This document shows, piece by piece, positions 24,477 to 35,607 of a stretch of DNA of 64,000 nt. The notes beneath the pieces were generated by a model that saw only the letters and a program-made list of their open reading frames with translations, was not told the DNA's origin and searched no databases. The translations under genes and the position numbers were made by a program. The DNA comes from Hemileia vastatrix (taxonomy: Eukaryota > Basidiomycota > Pucciniomycetes > Pucciniales > Zaghouaniaceae). The stretch's first letter is position 1; every line of letters starts with the position of its first letter. The DNA lies in the NCBI GenBank assembly GCA_030280995.1, contig JASXTE010000002.1:19241683-19305682 (forward strand), read 5' to 3'.

Positions 24477-25588
24477 ATGTTTCCATACATTTTCCAATCC
24501 CAATCCACCTCAAAAAAAACCAATGGTTCAAAGATAAATACCTGGAAGATTAGGGTTAAGACAACCCCTTCGATCTCCAACTTAGATAACTTCCACGCTG
24601 TTGGAAGCTGTCCTGTCTTGCGTATTTCAGAGTACTGTCTAATTCACCGGCTCAAGAAGCTAAACAGTCGCCAGCCAAATGAAAGTGATGAAGAGGATGA
24701 TAATAAAACGCAGGCGCTTAATGGGAACCAAAAAGTGTCCTTGCACCTGGCAAGAGGCCCCCAGAACCACAACCTAAACACCGAAAAACTCTCATTCAGA
24801 GAAACTATAGGTCAATTTTTGGATATGGATGTATGTTTTTATTCCTCCCATTTCAATCAACATTTACCCACTTATTGTTTGATTTCAAATTCTAATCATC
24901 ATGTATCACTTTCTGAATTTTTTAGTTATCTCCCCAAATATCATACCAAAAAAACCAAAAAGTGCAACAATTCTGGCCTGCAACTGTGGCCATGCATGTG
25001 CTTATGAACCCTAGAATAGCTAAGAGAAAAATTCATTCGAGATCAGAAAGACAAAACACAGCTTTAGTTTCTTCTGCACATTCTATAATTGAGCGAAAAG
25101 CATCATCAGTTGTACCTCCGATTCAGTGTACCCGCTTGCCAGTTAGTTTTGGATGCAGAAAGCAATCAGGTCTGTCCTCTCAAAAGATAAAACCAACGAC
25201 ATCTTTAGAAGACTTGTTGCACTCTCATGTCTATCAAAATGTTGTTACAAAACCTCAATTTTGTCGTTCCGCCATGTCATCCCAATTTTCGAGCGCGACA
25301 CCCTCTTTGTCGCATGCTTCACAATCAACCAAAGGAGCCTCGACTGATTCTCTCTTCACCGGACAAACCCATAGCTCCGTGGAAGACCTACTTATTCCAG
25401 ATGAAGACGCACTCTCTGATGTCAGCCTTATATCTACAAAGGCATTACCTGATGATTGGAAGGAGGAGAAAAATGCGAATGTATGCAACGATGGTGTCGT
25501 CACATACACTCCCTTCAATAAAACAGTTGTTCTTAGAACTTATCCTGAATCCTCATTTGTCCATTTTTCACTTGAAGATTTACTATAG
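24477..25588 (+). CDS. Unknown 338-aa protein, two exons (copy 1)
   Basis: Exon 1 is 24477-24830 and exon 2 is 24926-25588. The 95-bp phase-0 intron has donor GTATGT, branch site CTAAT (24892-24896) and acceptor TTTTTTAG. Splicing joins two otherwise separate frames into one. Unspliced RNA would give a 176-aa truncated product. The protein has no signal peptide or membrane segment. It has an acidic patch (residues 70-75), a basic stretch after the splice junction, and many Ser/Gln. A motif S-L/V-E-D-L-L occurs three times (residues 211-216, 269-274, 333-338), the last forming the C-terminus. An AATAAA follows at 25606-25611. No family is recognised. A nuclear or regulatory role is only a guess from the acidic/LxxLL-like motifs. 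Confidence 0.75.
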
Positions 25589-26827
25589 TTTCTTCTTTTT
25601 TGAAAAATAAATCTGCTGTCTTTCACACTTTTTCTATCTTGATTTCTGTTCTGGATTATATTCACTCCAACCCATTATTTTGTTCCAAAAAATTGTCATC
25701 ATCATGTTTTCAATAGTTTTTTTCATATCTGTATTTTCACAAATATATATGTATTATCTTCTGTGAAAAACTCAATATTTTTTGTTCTTTTTCAATTCAT
25801 TCTCTATCTCTGTCTTATTCATTTTTCCATTTACTTATCTTCTTTGTTTAGTATTGTGTTCAGTGGTTGTATTATCAAAAGTATAGATTATATTTGTATT
25901 ATCATATAAATGCTGTTTTTTTTTTCAAAATGTTCTTATATCATTTCAACACCATTTTTTCAATCTATTATATATAGTTCAATCCAATCTAAATTTTATC
26001 TATCATCCACAGTTGAAAAATCCAACCCTTGTTTCCACATAATTCATGAATCTTCATTTCCCTACTCCAGAAACAACAAAATAAATAGGGATCAATTCGT
26101 CTCTGTGCTCTCATATAGTATTATGTCTTAAATTGAAATATGGAAATTTCTTGAATTTTAAAACAAGAAGAAGCTATAAATTAGTTGCTATTAAGGTAAG
26201 TCAGAAATTGAATTTTGGATGTCATATATGGTATCAAATTTTATAAGTCTGTTTTAAAAATATCATTCAATGAAAATAGTGCACACAATATTTCATTTAA
26301 TTTGTTGTAAAATGATCTTTAATTGTGTAATTCAAATAACTGGCTAGAATGATATGGGATCACTATATAATATAGTTGTTTTTTTATTTCAAATTTTTAC
26401 ACCACAAAAAATCAAGTGCCACCCGTTAATATTCTATAAGCATTACTATCTCACATTTCTATATGTATACTTTTTGTTATTAGCAGACTATTTATCATTA
26501 TCTATATACATACCCTAACCTAAATGTATTTAAGGATGTCAACTTGCTATCAAGTCGGCATCCAAACTTTTCTCTCTATTATTTAATTTATTCACTCATA
26601 TCTCTCTTTTAGTCATGTTCCTTTTCATCTTTTGTCCCATCCTCGCTTGTCCACTCCTAGTCACTTGTCCATCTAAGTCCTTTATATAACTAACATATCA
26701 TATTAAACATTATTAGGTAGCATTCTTGTTCATTTTCATATTTTGTCCTGTCCTTGCTCATCCACTCCTAGCCCCTTGTCTGTTTAAGTCCTTTATATAA
26801 CTAACATATTTTATTAAACATTATCAC
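25589..26827. other. 3' flank of gene copy 1
   Basis: T-rich sequence with AATAAA at 25606-25611. It is shared with unit 2 throughout and with unit 3 only to about its position 62058. The short open frame at 25910-26131 is kept in all copies but is low-complexity (Phe/Ser/Ile) and does not differ more at third positions, so I do not call it. From 26540 to 26820 two similar blocks (CCTTTATATAACTAACATAT) form a direct repeat of about 110 bp. Confidence 0.55.
26534..26563. repeat. 30-bp imperfect palindrome
   Basis: GGATG at the left pairs with CATCC at the right, and the centre is ACTTGCTATCAAGT. It is also at 41010-41039 in unit 2 with one change. It shares its core with the MITE-like elements nearby. 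Confidence 0.6.
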
Positions 26828-26997
26828 CACCTGCTAGCAGGTGCCAATCCCTATATTCAGTTTTGATTTAACAGTAAATTTGATCTGATGTTGTGCGAGC
26901 TAGTGTGCCCATAGTTCACTACAAACTTTTTCCAGAAGAATTACAGCTGATCTGAAATTGAGTCAAATCAAAGATAGGGATTGGCCCCTGCTATCAG
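26828..26997. repeat. MITE-like element A with palindromic ends (unit 1)
   Basis: Begins with the perfect 16-bp palindrome CACCTGCTAGCAGGTG (26828-26843). Its ends are inverted repeats of about 24 bp: CTGCTAGCAGGTGCCAATCC at the left and, read on the minus strand, CTGATAGCAGGGGCCAATCC at the right. It is too short for a transposase. Element B follows in the opposite orientation. Confidence 0.65.
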
Positions 26998-27069
26998 TTG
27001 CCCATATTTTTTTATATAAAGGTAGTACTTGGAATACATGACAATATTTCACCAAAAAAAAATGTGGGA

Positions 27070-27242
27070 ACCTGATAGCAGGTGCCAATCCCTATCTTTG
27101 ATTTGATTCAATTTTAACTCAGCTGTAATTCTTCTGAGAAGACTGTGCACTTAAAAATGAGCATACCAGCCTGCGTGGTATCAAATCTGAGCTATGCTTG
27201 AATTAAAAATTGATTGAAGTGTTGGAACCTGCTAGCAGGTGC
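27070..27242. repeat. MITE-like element B, inverted relative to A (unit 1)
   Basis: Begins ACCTGATAGCAGGTGCCAAT and ends GGAACCTGCTAGCAGGTGC. Its first 60 bases match the reverse complement of the right end of A, so A and B are two copies of one family facing each other. The interiors then diverge. Confidence 0.65.
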
Positions 27243-27829
27243 TGGCTGTTTTTTGTGGTGTTTTTGTCAGGCTGATATCAAGTACAGAGATGTGAACTAG
27301 CTTAAATATTCAGATGTCTAGAAGATTTTAATGGTCCTATATGAATACTGCAGTACAAATCCAATAAGTATTAAAAATATAACTCAATATAAGGATCTCA
27401 GTAATTTTAAATCTCACTACTTATATATGGCTTACAATCCTATAATTGGTAGGAAAATAGTTGTAATAATTCAGATACTAAAATGGATGTAATAATTCAG
27501 ATACTAAAATAGATGTAATAATTCAGATAATATTCAAAGACTTTAAAATTATTATTGATATGTATTGTAATTGTATCGGTTATATATTTTATTGTAATAA
27601 TAAAGAATGTAGAAAACAAGACCAAAAACCCCCTCCTTTTATACCCAATAACTCCTCCAATGTACCCCTTGATTTACCAGCCCTATACACTGCTAATGAC
27701 GACTCATTCCCATCTAATACACCTTTCCAATAACATAAAGAGTGACCAATAACATAATTAGAATGATATTACATGCCAAAATCCTGTAGTAATAGGGATA
27801 ATCCATCAAAAATAAAGAATAAGCAAAAA

Positions 27830-30511
27830 TGTCAGCCTGTATATCCCCAGGAATGAGTAAAAAGTACTTATAAGTTATTTTAAACACATGAACTATACAT
27901 GGGAATAATAATTAAAAGTACACAAATAGTATACATAAGTAAATTTATGATAATATACAAAATATGCCATTATAACACCATATATACACGCATATATCCA
28001 CCTTTTATAAGTCTTAGGTACTTAATATTAAGTTTAAATATGTTAGGGTAATCTTTAGAACCTTAAGTATAAGGCTACATAATTTTTAAGTACACTTAAA
28101 GCTGTTATTTTCACTGTTTTATGGAAAAAACAAGAAATGCACTTTATTTCACTTAAAAGTTGACTATATGTGCCATAAATTTGAGAATATCAAAATTGCG
28201 CTTTGACAGATCAATTTGTCTCATTTAAGACTATTTATTTGGCTATTTAAATGCATAAAAATAACCTTTTCAAATTTGGTGTTTTTTATGCCAGAAATGG
28301 CTTCTGTGTACTGGCCACATACTGCCTTCTTTTTCCCATGTGAATAGCTTCATTTTTAGCAAAGTTAGCTTTTTCACACTATAATTACCCCACAATCTAT
28401 TCCCACTGTGGGGAAACACACTAAAATAGGCAACAGGCGCTTATTTATTGTCCTAGCTTAATTAATAATGCATCTACCCTCTTTATATGCACTAATTTCA
28501 TTAATAACCTCACTCTTGGCACCTTATTCCACTACCACGCTTAAATTTGTCTAAAATTAGTTAAGGATTTACCCGTGCAAGCGCCTTCCAAGGACTGCAT
28601 GTAGTTACCCCACATCTCACACTCTTTTTTGAGTTTTTGGGTGATTTCTCAGTCAATATTGGGTATTTTTGAATGGGAATTTCACGTAGTATAATGTCAG
28701 GATTAGCCCCATTGTTTCTACAGTTAATCTCCCTTATTTTTAAGCTATTATTAACCTTAAAAATGACCTCTTTAGTCTTTTATATTAGTGTTTAATACGC
28801 ATATTATTGGCCAGAATGTCTAGAAGATTGAAGATATGAATAGGAATAAGAGAGGATAGAAATGGAAATAATAAGGTAGTAATATAAAATGAAATAAAAT
28901 AGATATAATTTAAGAGAATAGGACAACAATATAATTGAGATATGAAAAAAGTTGTAAGTATTAAATTAAATTGCAAATATTATTAATAATAATAAATGTT
29001 CAAAAGCGTGTCAGTTTAAAATTAGTATTATAAATATTAAGGCAACCTATAATAATTTATATAGTATTTAAATTAGATGTAGTGCACTAATAAAAATAGT
29101 AAATAAAGAAATATATTTAAAATATGTTGAATGAGTGTATAGTAAGTAAGTGATGAGCTACCAGATGGACTTCTAAAGCCCTTTTATAGGCAAGAGGACA
29201 TTCTGGAGTGTTCCAATAGTATATACAAAAAGGTAAAATAATGTGAAATAATTAATTTAAAAGAATCTAATTTAAAAGCATAAAAAATAAATCCGTGAAT
29301 AAAAAAGTATCTTTCCCATTAGTAATCCCTAAAAAAGAATAGAATTAATATAACAACTAACTACGTGAGTATAAAAAATATGAGAACTATGAGAAAGAAT
29401 TCTAAAGAAGGAATACCAATAGCTAGAAAAGAATAATTAAAATATAAGGAAGTATTTTTATGCTTTTAAATAAGCTTAACTAAGTATAAGCAATATTAAT
29501 TTAACTATTTCAAGTAAATGAACTATTAAATTAATTGAACAACTAATTAACTTAATACAGAAACTTTTTAACATGAGAATTTGAAGTTAATCATATTAAA
29601 TTAATGTAGTAATTTTGGTAACAAAATTAGGGGTCAAAGAAGTGCCAAATATTGATGGATATTATTATATGATAGGTTGTATTTAGTTTAATATAAATGT
29701 TATAATTAAAAATTGTAATTACTGTGTAAGTTAAATTTACACTTATAATATAATTTTAAATAATTTATTTATACATATAAATCACACCATGATATTATAG
29801 AATATTATATTTATTTATGTATTACAATTTATTTAATAATAAAATCAAGTATAATATTTTATTTCATTCACAAAACATTTATAATTTTATTTTAAATAAT
29901 TTTTTGTATTTAAATACAGTTATTCCTTTACAGTAATTTATTATATAAATTACTGGACTCCTGAGATAGCCTGGCTGACACATATACTCTCTTTTTATCT
30001 TATTCTTTAATTTTTAATGGATTTTCCTTATTAATACAGGATTTTGACAGTTGTTACTCTTCTAATCATGTCATGGGTTACTGGGAATGTTGATGGGCAT
30101 GTCTATTAGTTGTTTGGAGGCGTCATTAACTGTGTATTGGGTGGTACATCAAGGGAATCATTGGGGAACTCAGTGTGTATAAAAGGAGGAGGTTTTTGGG
30201 TCTTGTTTCTACATTCTTTATCATTACAATTTAAACAATATAACCAAATGAATTACAATACATATCAATTAGTACTTTTATAAGACTTTTGAATAGTATC
30301 TGAATTATTAAAATCTATTTTTCTACCAACTACAAAGATTGTAAGCCACATATAAAGATAGTGAGAATTTTATTACTAAGACTGTTATTTTTGATTATAT
30401 TTTACAATTTGTTGGATTTATACTACAGTATTCATATAGGACCATATAAATCTTCTAGAAAACTGACCATTAAAGCTAGTTCACATCTTTGTACTTGACC
30501 GCAGCCTGACA
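27830..30511 (+). repeat. Solo LTR, third family, nested in older LTR
   Basis: TGTCAGCCTG...AGCCTGACA with AAAAA target duplication (27825-27829, 30512-30516). Unit 2 has the uninterrupted site (AGCAAAAAAGATAG near 42243). After removing the inner insertion it is 1501 bp, matching the 1503-bp copy at 21407. Confidence 0.93.
28805..29980 (-). repeat. Solo LTR related to E1, innermost nest
   Basis: Inserted into the LTR above at CATAT (28800-28804 and 29981-29985). It starts TATTGGCCAG (TG changed to TA) and ends GGCTGACA. It shares with E1 LTRs the TCTAGAAGATT start region and the minus-strand TATA box (plus CTTTTATAGGCAA near 29180). It is 1176 bp. Confidence 0.88.
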
Positions 30512-30860
30512 AAAAAAGAGAGTGTATGCATGTAATACATTTAAATAGAAGACTAAAAAGGGAAATAATGAGACTAATTCATCTTTAAATCTACTTAAAA
30601 ATTATGTAGCCTTATATTTAAGGTTCTTAAGATTACTCTAACATATTTCAACTTAGTTTTAAGTACATAAGACTTATAAAAGGTGGATATATGTGTGTAT
30701 ATAAGGTGTTATAATGGCATATATTGTATTTTATCATAATTTTAACTTATGTATACAACTTGTGTACTTTAATTTATTGTTCCCATGTATGGTCCCTGTG
30801 TTTAAAATAATTTATAAGTACTTTTTACTCAGTCCTGGGGATATCCAGGTGGACAGTTTT

Positions 30861-31390
30861 AGTATCAAAATTGTGCATATTCTTTAAATAAGAAAATATG
30901 TTCACTTACTAGTACTTTAAAACTCAAAATCACAAAAATTTTAATACCAGTGAAGTTTATTGTCACTTATTTCATTCAAATTACAAATCATCAAAAATCA
31001 AACAGGTACATGATTTTATTTTTCCATAGCTAATAACTGATTGAAAGATACAAGTAGTATAACAAGACTAACATCTGGAGGTATAATAGAGATAAGGATG
31101 AGGAGAAACTATTTAATGGAAGAAACTAATTTCACTTGTTTGTGCAAGAAATTATGGTTGAAAAGAATTCTTTTCTACACTCTTTTCTTCTAAGTTTAAT
31201 ATAAGGCTAAATGCAAATAATTCTAATAAAAATAATCTACAAAAACATTTTTTTGTTTATAAAGGTAATTTACAATGAGGTAGGGATAATTTAGGCTGGT
31301 GAGAAATTGTAACAATATTCATAAATAGATATTCTACATGATAATGTTACCCATCTAAGACTAATTAAATTTTTCACCCTACTTTAAACA
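30861..31390. other. Unit backbone, no gene seen
   Basis: Repeated at 42598-43086 and 62208-62747. AT-rich with no frame or motif that I can name. In unit 2, E3 is inserted near its right end. Confidence 0.55.
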
Positions 31391-32084
31391 AAAGATGAGT
31401 TTTATTCTTTTGTAAATCATCATTAAGTAAATGAGATGGAATATTTAGTACATAAAAAAGCAAGAGCTCAAAATTTTTCCTTTTAGTGACTGAATGAACA
31501 GTACTGTTGTAAGAAAATTAAAGACTAGGTAATAAGGTGACCCAAGCATGAGGGAATCTCTCATTGTCTTTAAATTATAAACAAAATCCTGTTGTTTAAT
31601 GATCATGTTGTTTTTTGCTTGAATAATTCTCTCAGCCAATCCATCAGTTTGAGGGTGGTGAGCTGTTGAAAATTTTAATTCACACCTACAAATATCCCTT
31701 AATGAAATCCAAAATATAGAAACAAACTTTGAATCCCTGTCAGAGATAATTTCTTTTTGAAAACCTGCAGTGTTAAGATAATTTAAACACCACATAAAGT
31801 CCAAATCTTTTGTGGAACCCTATTTATGAGTATGAATAACTTTACACATTTCTATAAATCTGTCTACAATAAGCCAATGGGAATAAAATCATTCTTTTCC
31901 ACATGTGGTTAAACCAGTAAAAAAATACATTTTGATGATTTGTCACGGCTTTTTTGGTTTCTCAATCTATTGCATTAGTCCAGCTAGCTTTCTGATGATT
32001 CTCTTGGATCTCTGGAAAGAATATTAGGATTAAAAAGAAAATGTTGCATAATCAGATATATTAATCCATTAACCTGTATTCTTC
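31391..32084 (-). pseudogene. Decayed gypsy integrase (unit 1)
   Basis: The minus-strand frame 31445-31804 retains NTAGFQKEIISDRDSKF and CELKFSTAHHPQTDGLAERIIQ, the second Asp and the Glu of the integrase catalytic triad. Beyond 31804 further integrase sequence is in broken frames. It is the same old element as 1127-1573 and 10213-10460. The pol 3' end and LTR present in unit 2 (51969-53412) are deleted here. Confidence 0.82.
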
Positions 32085-32087
32085 AGT

Positions 32088-32333
32088 CACTGCACAATAT
32101 GGTTGGTGGACTTGTTAGCAAGTCCGCAACCTTGGACTCAAATTCACCATAGATTGAACACATGTTAAGCTATTGAAAAAGGAACCATAAAATCAGGGAT
32201 GAAAAACACTCAACAGAACAGTTTTAGGTGGGTGTTCAAGTAGAGTTCAGTATGGGTTCAGTATGAGTTCAGTCTGTGTTCAATCTGTGTTCTTTCCGAG
32301 TTCATTTTGGGGAATTGCTAGTAAGTCTACCCC
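32088..32333. mobile_element. CACTA-type MITE, right end lost (unit 1)
   Basis: Begins CACTGCACAATAT after AGT (32085-32087), as in the complete copies at 54103 and 63434. The left end includes the palindrome GGACTTGTTAGCAAGTCC (32108-32125). Sequence stops at CTACCCC, where it is joined to LTR interior. It contains an 11-bp tandem repeat (32232-32308). Confidence 0.8.
32232..32308. repeat. 11-bp minisatellite inside the MITE
   Basis: Seven units of consensus GNGTTCAGTAT with exact 11-bp spacing. The same array is at 54247-54323 and 63580-63656 with unit-specific changes. Confidence 0.85.
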
Positions 32334-32902
32334 TTTCCAAGCCCCCAATAACATCCCCAAGCATCCATATTAACCCAGTAATCATATCTCAACACATAAA
32401 TCTGTGAAATTCCATCCAAAGGAAGCAGATTAAGTTGTCCAAACTGGATATATGTGCCTGAAATAGGCGTATATGCTTGTGTAGGCGTTGTGAGTCTGCT
32501 GAATACGTCAATATGACATAAAATAAGCAGAAAAATAAATGTTATAGGCTATTAAGAGGTTAAAACTCACTTATAGACCTAAATATACATAATATAACTA
32601 CATATTTCACTGAATATGAGTTTTATGTATACATATAAGCTTATGTATGTCTATAATTACTTAATATCACTTAAAATAAGTATATTATGACTCCATTAAC
32701 ACCTTAATAATTATTATTAGGTTATAGATTAGCTAATTAAACTACTATAAGTCAAATAATAGTGTAATAATTATATATATATGTATGATAACCATATATA
32801 TAAGTAATTTATCCTTATTTTTAAGTTATAGGCCTAATGTAATTAAGGTTATCTTATTTTAAACATAAGAATTAATCAGTCTTGGAGATAACTAGGCTGA
32901 CA
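32334..32902 (-). repeat. Truncated solo LTR (E2-like) at unit junction
   Basis: Corresponds to the right half of the LTR at 54854-56031, from about 55463 on. It ends GGCTGACA at 32902 with AAACA at 32903-32907. The left 600 bp and the preceding pol sequence were lost in the junction with the MITE. Confidence 0.88.
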
Positions 32903-32907
32903 AAACA

Positions 32908-33560
32908 TTTGCCTATTTGAGGATTTCATGTTCAATAATTATTTAACAGCACTACAATCAGTGGCCAATTCAAATTCTTGGTCTTCAATAAAGTAGTGTA
33001 ATTAATCTAAAGCCCAAACAACTGAGAAACAACCCAGTTGAGTTTATCCATATTATATTTACCCATTTTTTAAGATTCATGAAATATAGTGAATTACTAA
33101 CTCAGAATCTTTATTACTCATGATATGTTTCTTGTGAGTGCAAATTTATTGTCCATAGTAGCTACACATAAACAGAAAACATTTTATTTCTATAAAATAT
33201 TAGGGAAATATAATTTATGAATAGCAGGTACTTTGTTCTGGTAAAAAAATACTTTTAATCATGAGACAACTTGGCCCAATACATTCAAAGAATGATAACT
33301 AAATTTTTATTTCCTCAAGAACATAGTCATATTGAATTCATTCATTTTTTTGAGTACTTTACTCTGGTGATAAAAATGATCTTCAAATGTTTTAGAAGAA
33401 ATAATGATGTCATCAATGTACAACATCATTCATCATTTTATTATTTCTTTATTTAATGTTTTATCCATTACCTTTGGAAATACAGATGGAGCATTATTAG
33501 GTCCATGTCACCAAACAACATACACACTTATCCAAGGGAGCTCAAGGGGAACTAAGAGCT
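32908..33560 (-). pseudogene. Decayed gypsy pol, RNase H to RT (unit 2)
   Basis: Uninterrupted version of 1127-1573 plus 10213-10400. RNase H-like sequence near 32940-33010 and the RT signature (minus-strand YIDD context) near 33400-33425, with many breaks. It contains the empty E1 target near 33353. Confidence 0.75.
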
Positions 33561-35607
33561 GGGTTAAGAAAGATATATCTTCTTCAAGTGTTAGAGGCAT
33601 TGTTAATAAAGAAAGAGTTCTATAATTCTAAGCTTTAGACACAATTTTGAGATAGGTTGCTTCTCCTATCAAAAACTAGTTTAAGAAAGAAGTGCCTGCC
33701 ACTCTAATTTTAAAGACAGTGTAAAATGTTTGTAAGTGTGTTAATGGAGAAAAGAATAGTAGAGATAATTTACTATAAGAGTCTCTTAAAAAAAGAATTA
33801 ATATATTTAAAATATAAGTAATCTACTGAAGGTTAAATCTATTCTCAGTAAGCACTAGTATTGTCAATCACTCCCACTCTGAAGTGCTCTCTCTAATACT
33901 ATCCTTACTGTTACAATAAAATAACTCTACAGTGCTTGTTCTGGATATGTACACCTGCTATGCACACAAAAATAAAATAAAAATCAATGTTTCTTTTATT
34001 TTAATATAATACCCTTATATTAACACAAATCTTTTCTAATCTAACTACTCCACACACTTTTTCAAGGAGTGAGTTCTCTTTTATATATACACTGTATGTC
34101 TAGTGCCCTTTCCCTATGCCTTCTTCCCCTACTGGATTTCCTACATAAGTTTAAAACTAATCCAGATGCATCAAATAATAATCTATCTATCACAGTAATC
34201 TAAGTACAGCATTAATATGAGACCATACTAATAGTGTTTTGAACTATGAAGACAATAATCTACTAGTAGTGCCTTACACTACATTTTTATTTACAAACCC
34301 TACACTTCCTGACATAATTTGCTTCAAGATAAGTACTGTACCACTTTTTATACTTATTATGGAAATGCATGCTGCCATATGAGTATCCACTAACTGTGAA
34401 ACCTCCACCCTAAGTAAGTAACCACCCTTATTTAGATTCTTACTTGTATTTGCTTTATCATTGAGCTCTTTCTATTTGACTTTCCCCTTAATCACCTGTT
34501 TTTCTAGCACCATTTTAAAGCCTCCCTACAGGTTCCTATTAGCTATGGGATTTTTGTAGCCCACATTTAAGTGCTGTCATGTTTATCTAAGTGTAAAACC
34601 TATACCCTTTCTTAAGGCTTCCTTTTAAATCTATATTATGCCTTTAGAGCTTTCCATATTTTCTTCAAATACATACCATACTCTTGGCCTATAGTCTAGT
34701 ATACAGTTCATTCTAATTTTTTTCTTGCCTCAGTCTATATTTCCATACTGAACTAAAATACTGTGCATGGGGAGTGAACTTTTTCTACTCTTCTATAAAC
34801 CCCTTTGTTACGCTCACAACCATCCTTCATAGTAACCCCTTTGTTGCACTTACTACAAGTTTAGAAATTGCTGTGTTACTGCAAGATGTGTACCACAGTG
34901 TCCTTTGAAGAGGCTTCTCAAATAGAATAATGATTTTTGAGAAACAAGTTTGATATGTACTTAGTAAAGTGAAGTAAATAATTTCAAACTATAAAAAATC
35001 TTGGAGAGGTTGGGTTGGAGCTTAGTAAGAATATCCACAATAAAAGGTTTAAAGTAAAAATTATTCTACTAAGCAATGGAAGAGTAAATCATATGATAAT
35101 GAAATTTTAAGAAATAACTAGTATAAGTGAGTCTGGTTTTGTATCTGTAATACACCCAAGCTATTACCTTTTTTCATTACTGCCCATCCTTACACTTATT
35201 CATCTGTTAATTTAGAGCACTAGCTTGCATAATTAATAAGTATTATGATCGAAAAAATAAACCCTTTGTAGTTGAAGCAAAAAAAAGAAGAGAAAAAAAT
35301 AATGATGATTGAAGTTACTCAACTAGCCCCTTTCAAACACACAATTATTGCTATTGATTTAGATGGTTCAGTTGATATTAATAAACAGTTTTAAATGCAT
35401 AACTATTTAAAAGTTTCTTCAAGACCACTTACTGCACTTTGAATAGGGCATTTGTCACATATTGTGTGACAGATGACCAGGCAGAATAAAAGACAGCTCC
35501 ATTGTTCATAGGAACTGTAATTTATTCATTATCACACCTTTCACCTTTCAATTTACCTTTAATTTTAATTTTTCTTTTTTTAAAACATATTTATTATTCA
35601 ATATGAA
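33561..35607. other. Unit backbone, unidentified repeat (copy 2)
   Basis: Equivalent of 10461-10745 joined to 19601-21297; contains the empty E2 site at about 33893-33900. No gene is seen. Confidence 0.55.

Larger units (their letters stand above)
27265..30855 (-). repeat. Old solo LTR, third family, reverse orientation, with nested insertions
   Basis: Reverse-oriented copy of the 21407 family. It starts TGTCAGGCTG at 27265 and ends GTGGACA at 30855, flanked by GTTTT at 27260-27264 and 30856-30860. Without the nested LTR it would be about 904 bp, so some 600 bp of its middle is missing. The same defect appears in unit 2 (41741-42592). Confidence 0.88.
1..32333. repeat. Segmental duplication, unit 1 (left end outside window)
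   Basis: Backbone sequence of this stretch recurs in the same order at about 32334-54848 and 54854-64000. Its private insertions are E1, E2 and two solo LTRs. Each can be subtracted exactly, because units 2 and/or 3 retain the uninterrupted target with one copy of the 5-bp duplication. Its right boundary is a junction at 32333/32334, where a MITE end is joined directly to the interior of a solo LTR; units 2/3 retain the intervening sequence. Confidence 0.85.

Noticed and set aside
25255..25518. Minus-strand 87-codon frame opposite exon 2
   Set aside because: Shadow of the coding exon; disappears as a separate signal once the spliced gene is recognised.
25153..25610. Other plus-strand frames in exon 2 (25153-25347, 25227-25610)
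   Set aside because: Out of frame with the spliced gene and without their own start context or motif; shadows.
25910..26131. 73-codon frame after the gene, in three copies
   Set aside because: Low-complexity Phe/Ser/Ile; identical because of recent duplication, not evidence of selection.
27555..27752. Short plus-strand frames in the old reverse LTR (also 41807-42169, 41979-42176)
   Set aside because: Lie antisense in LTR sequence that aligns with the 3' end of the 21407 LTR; not genes.
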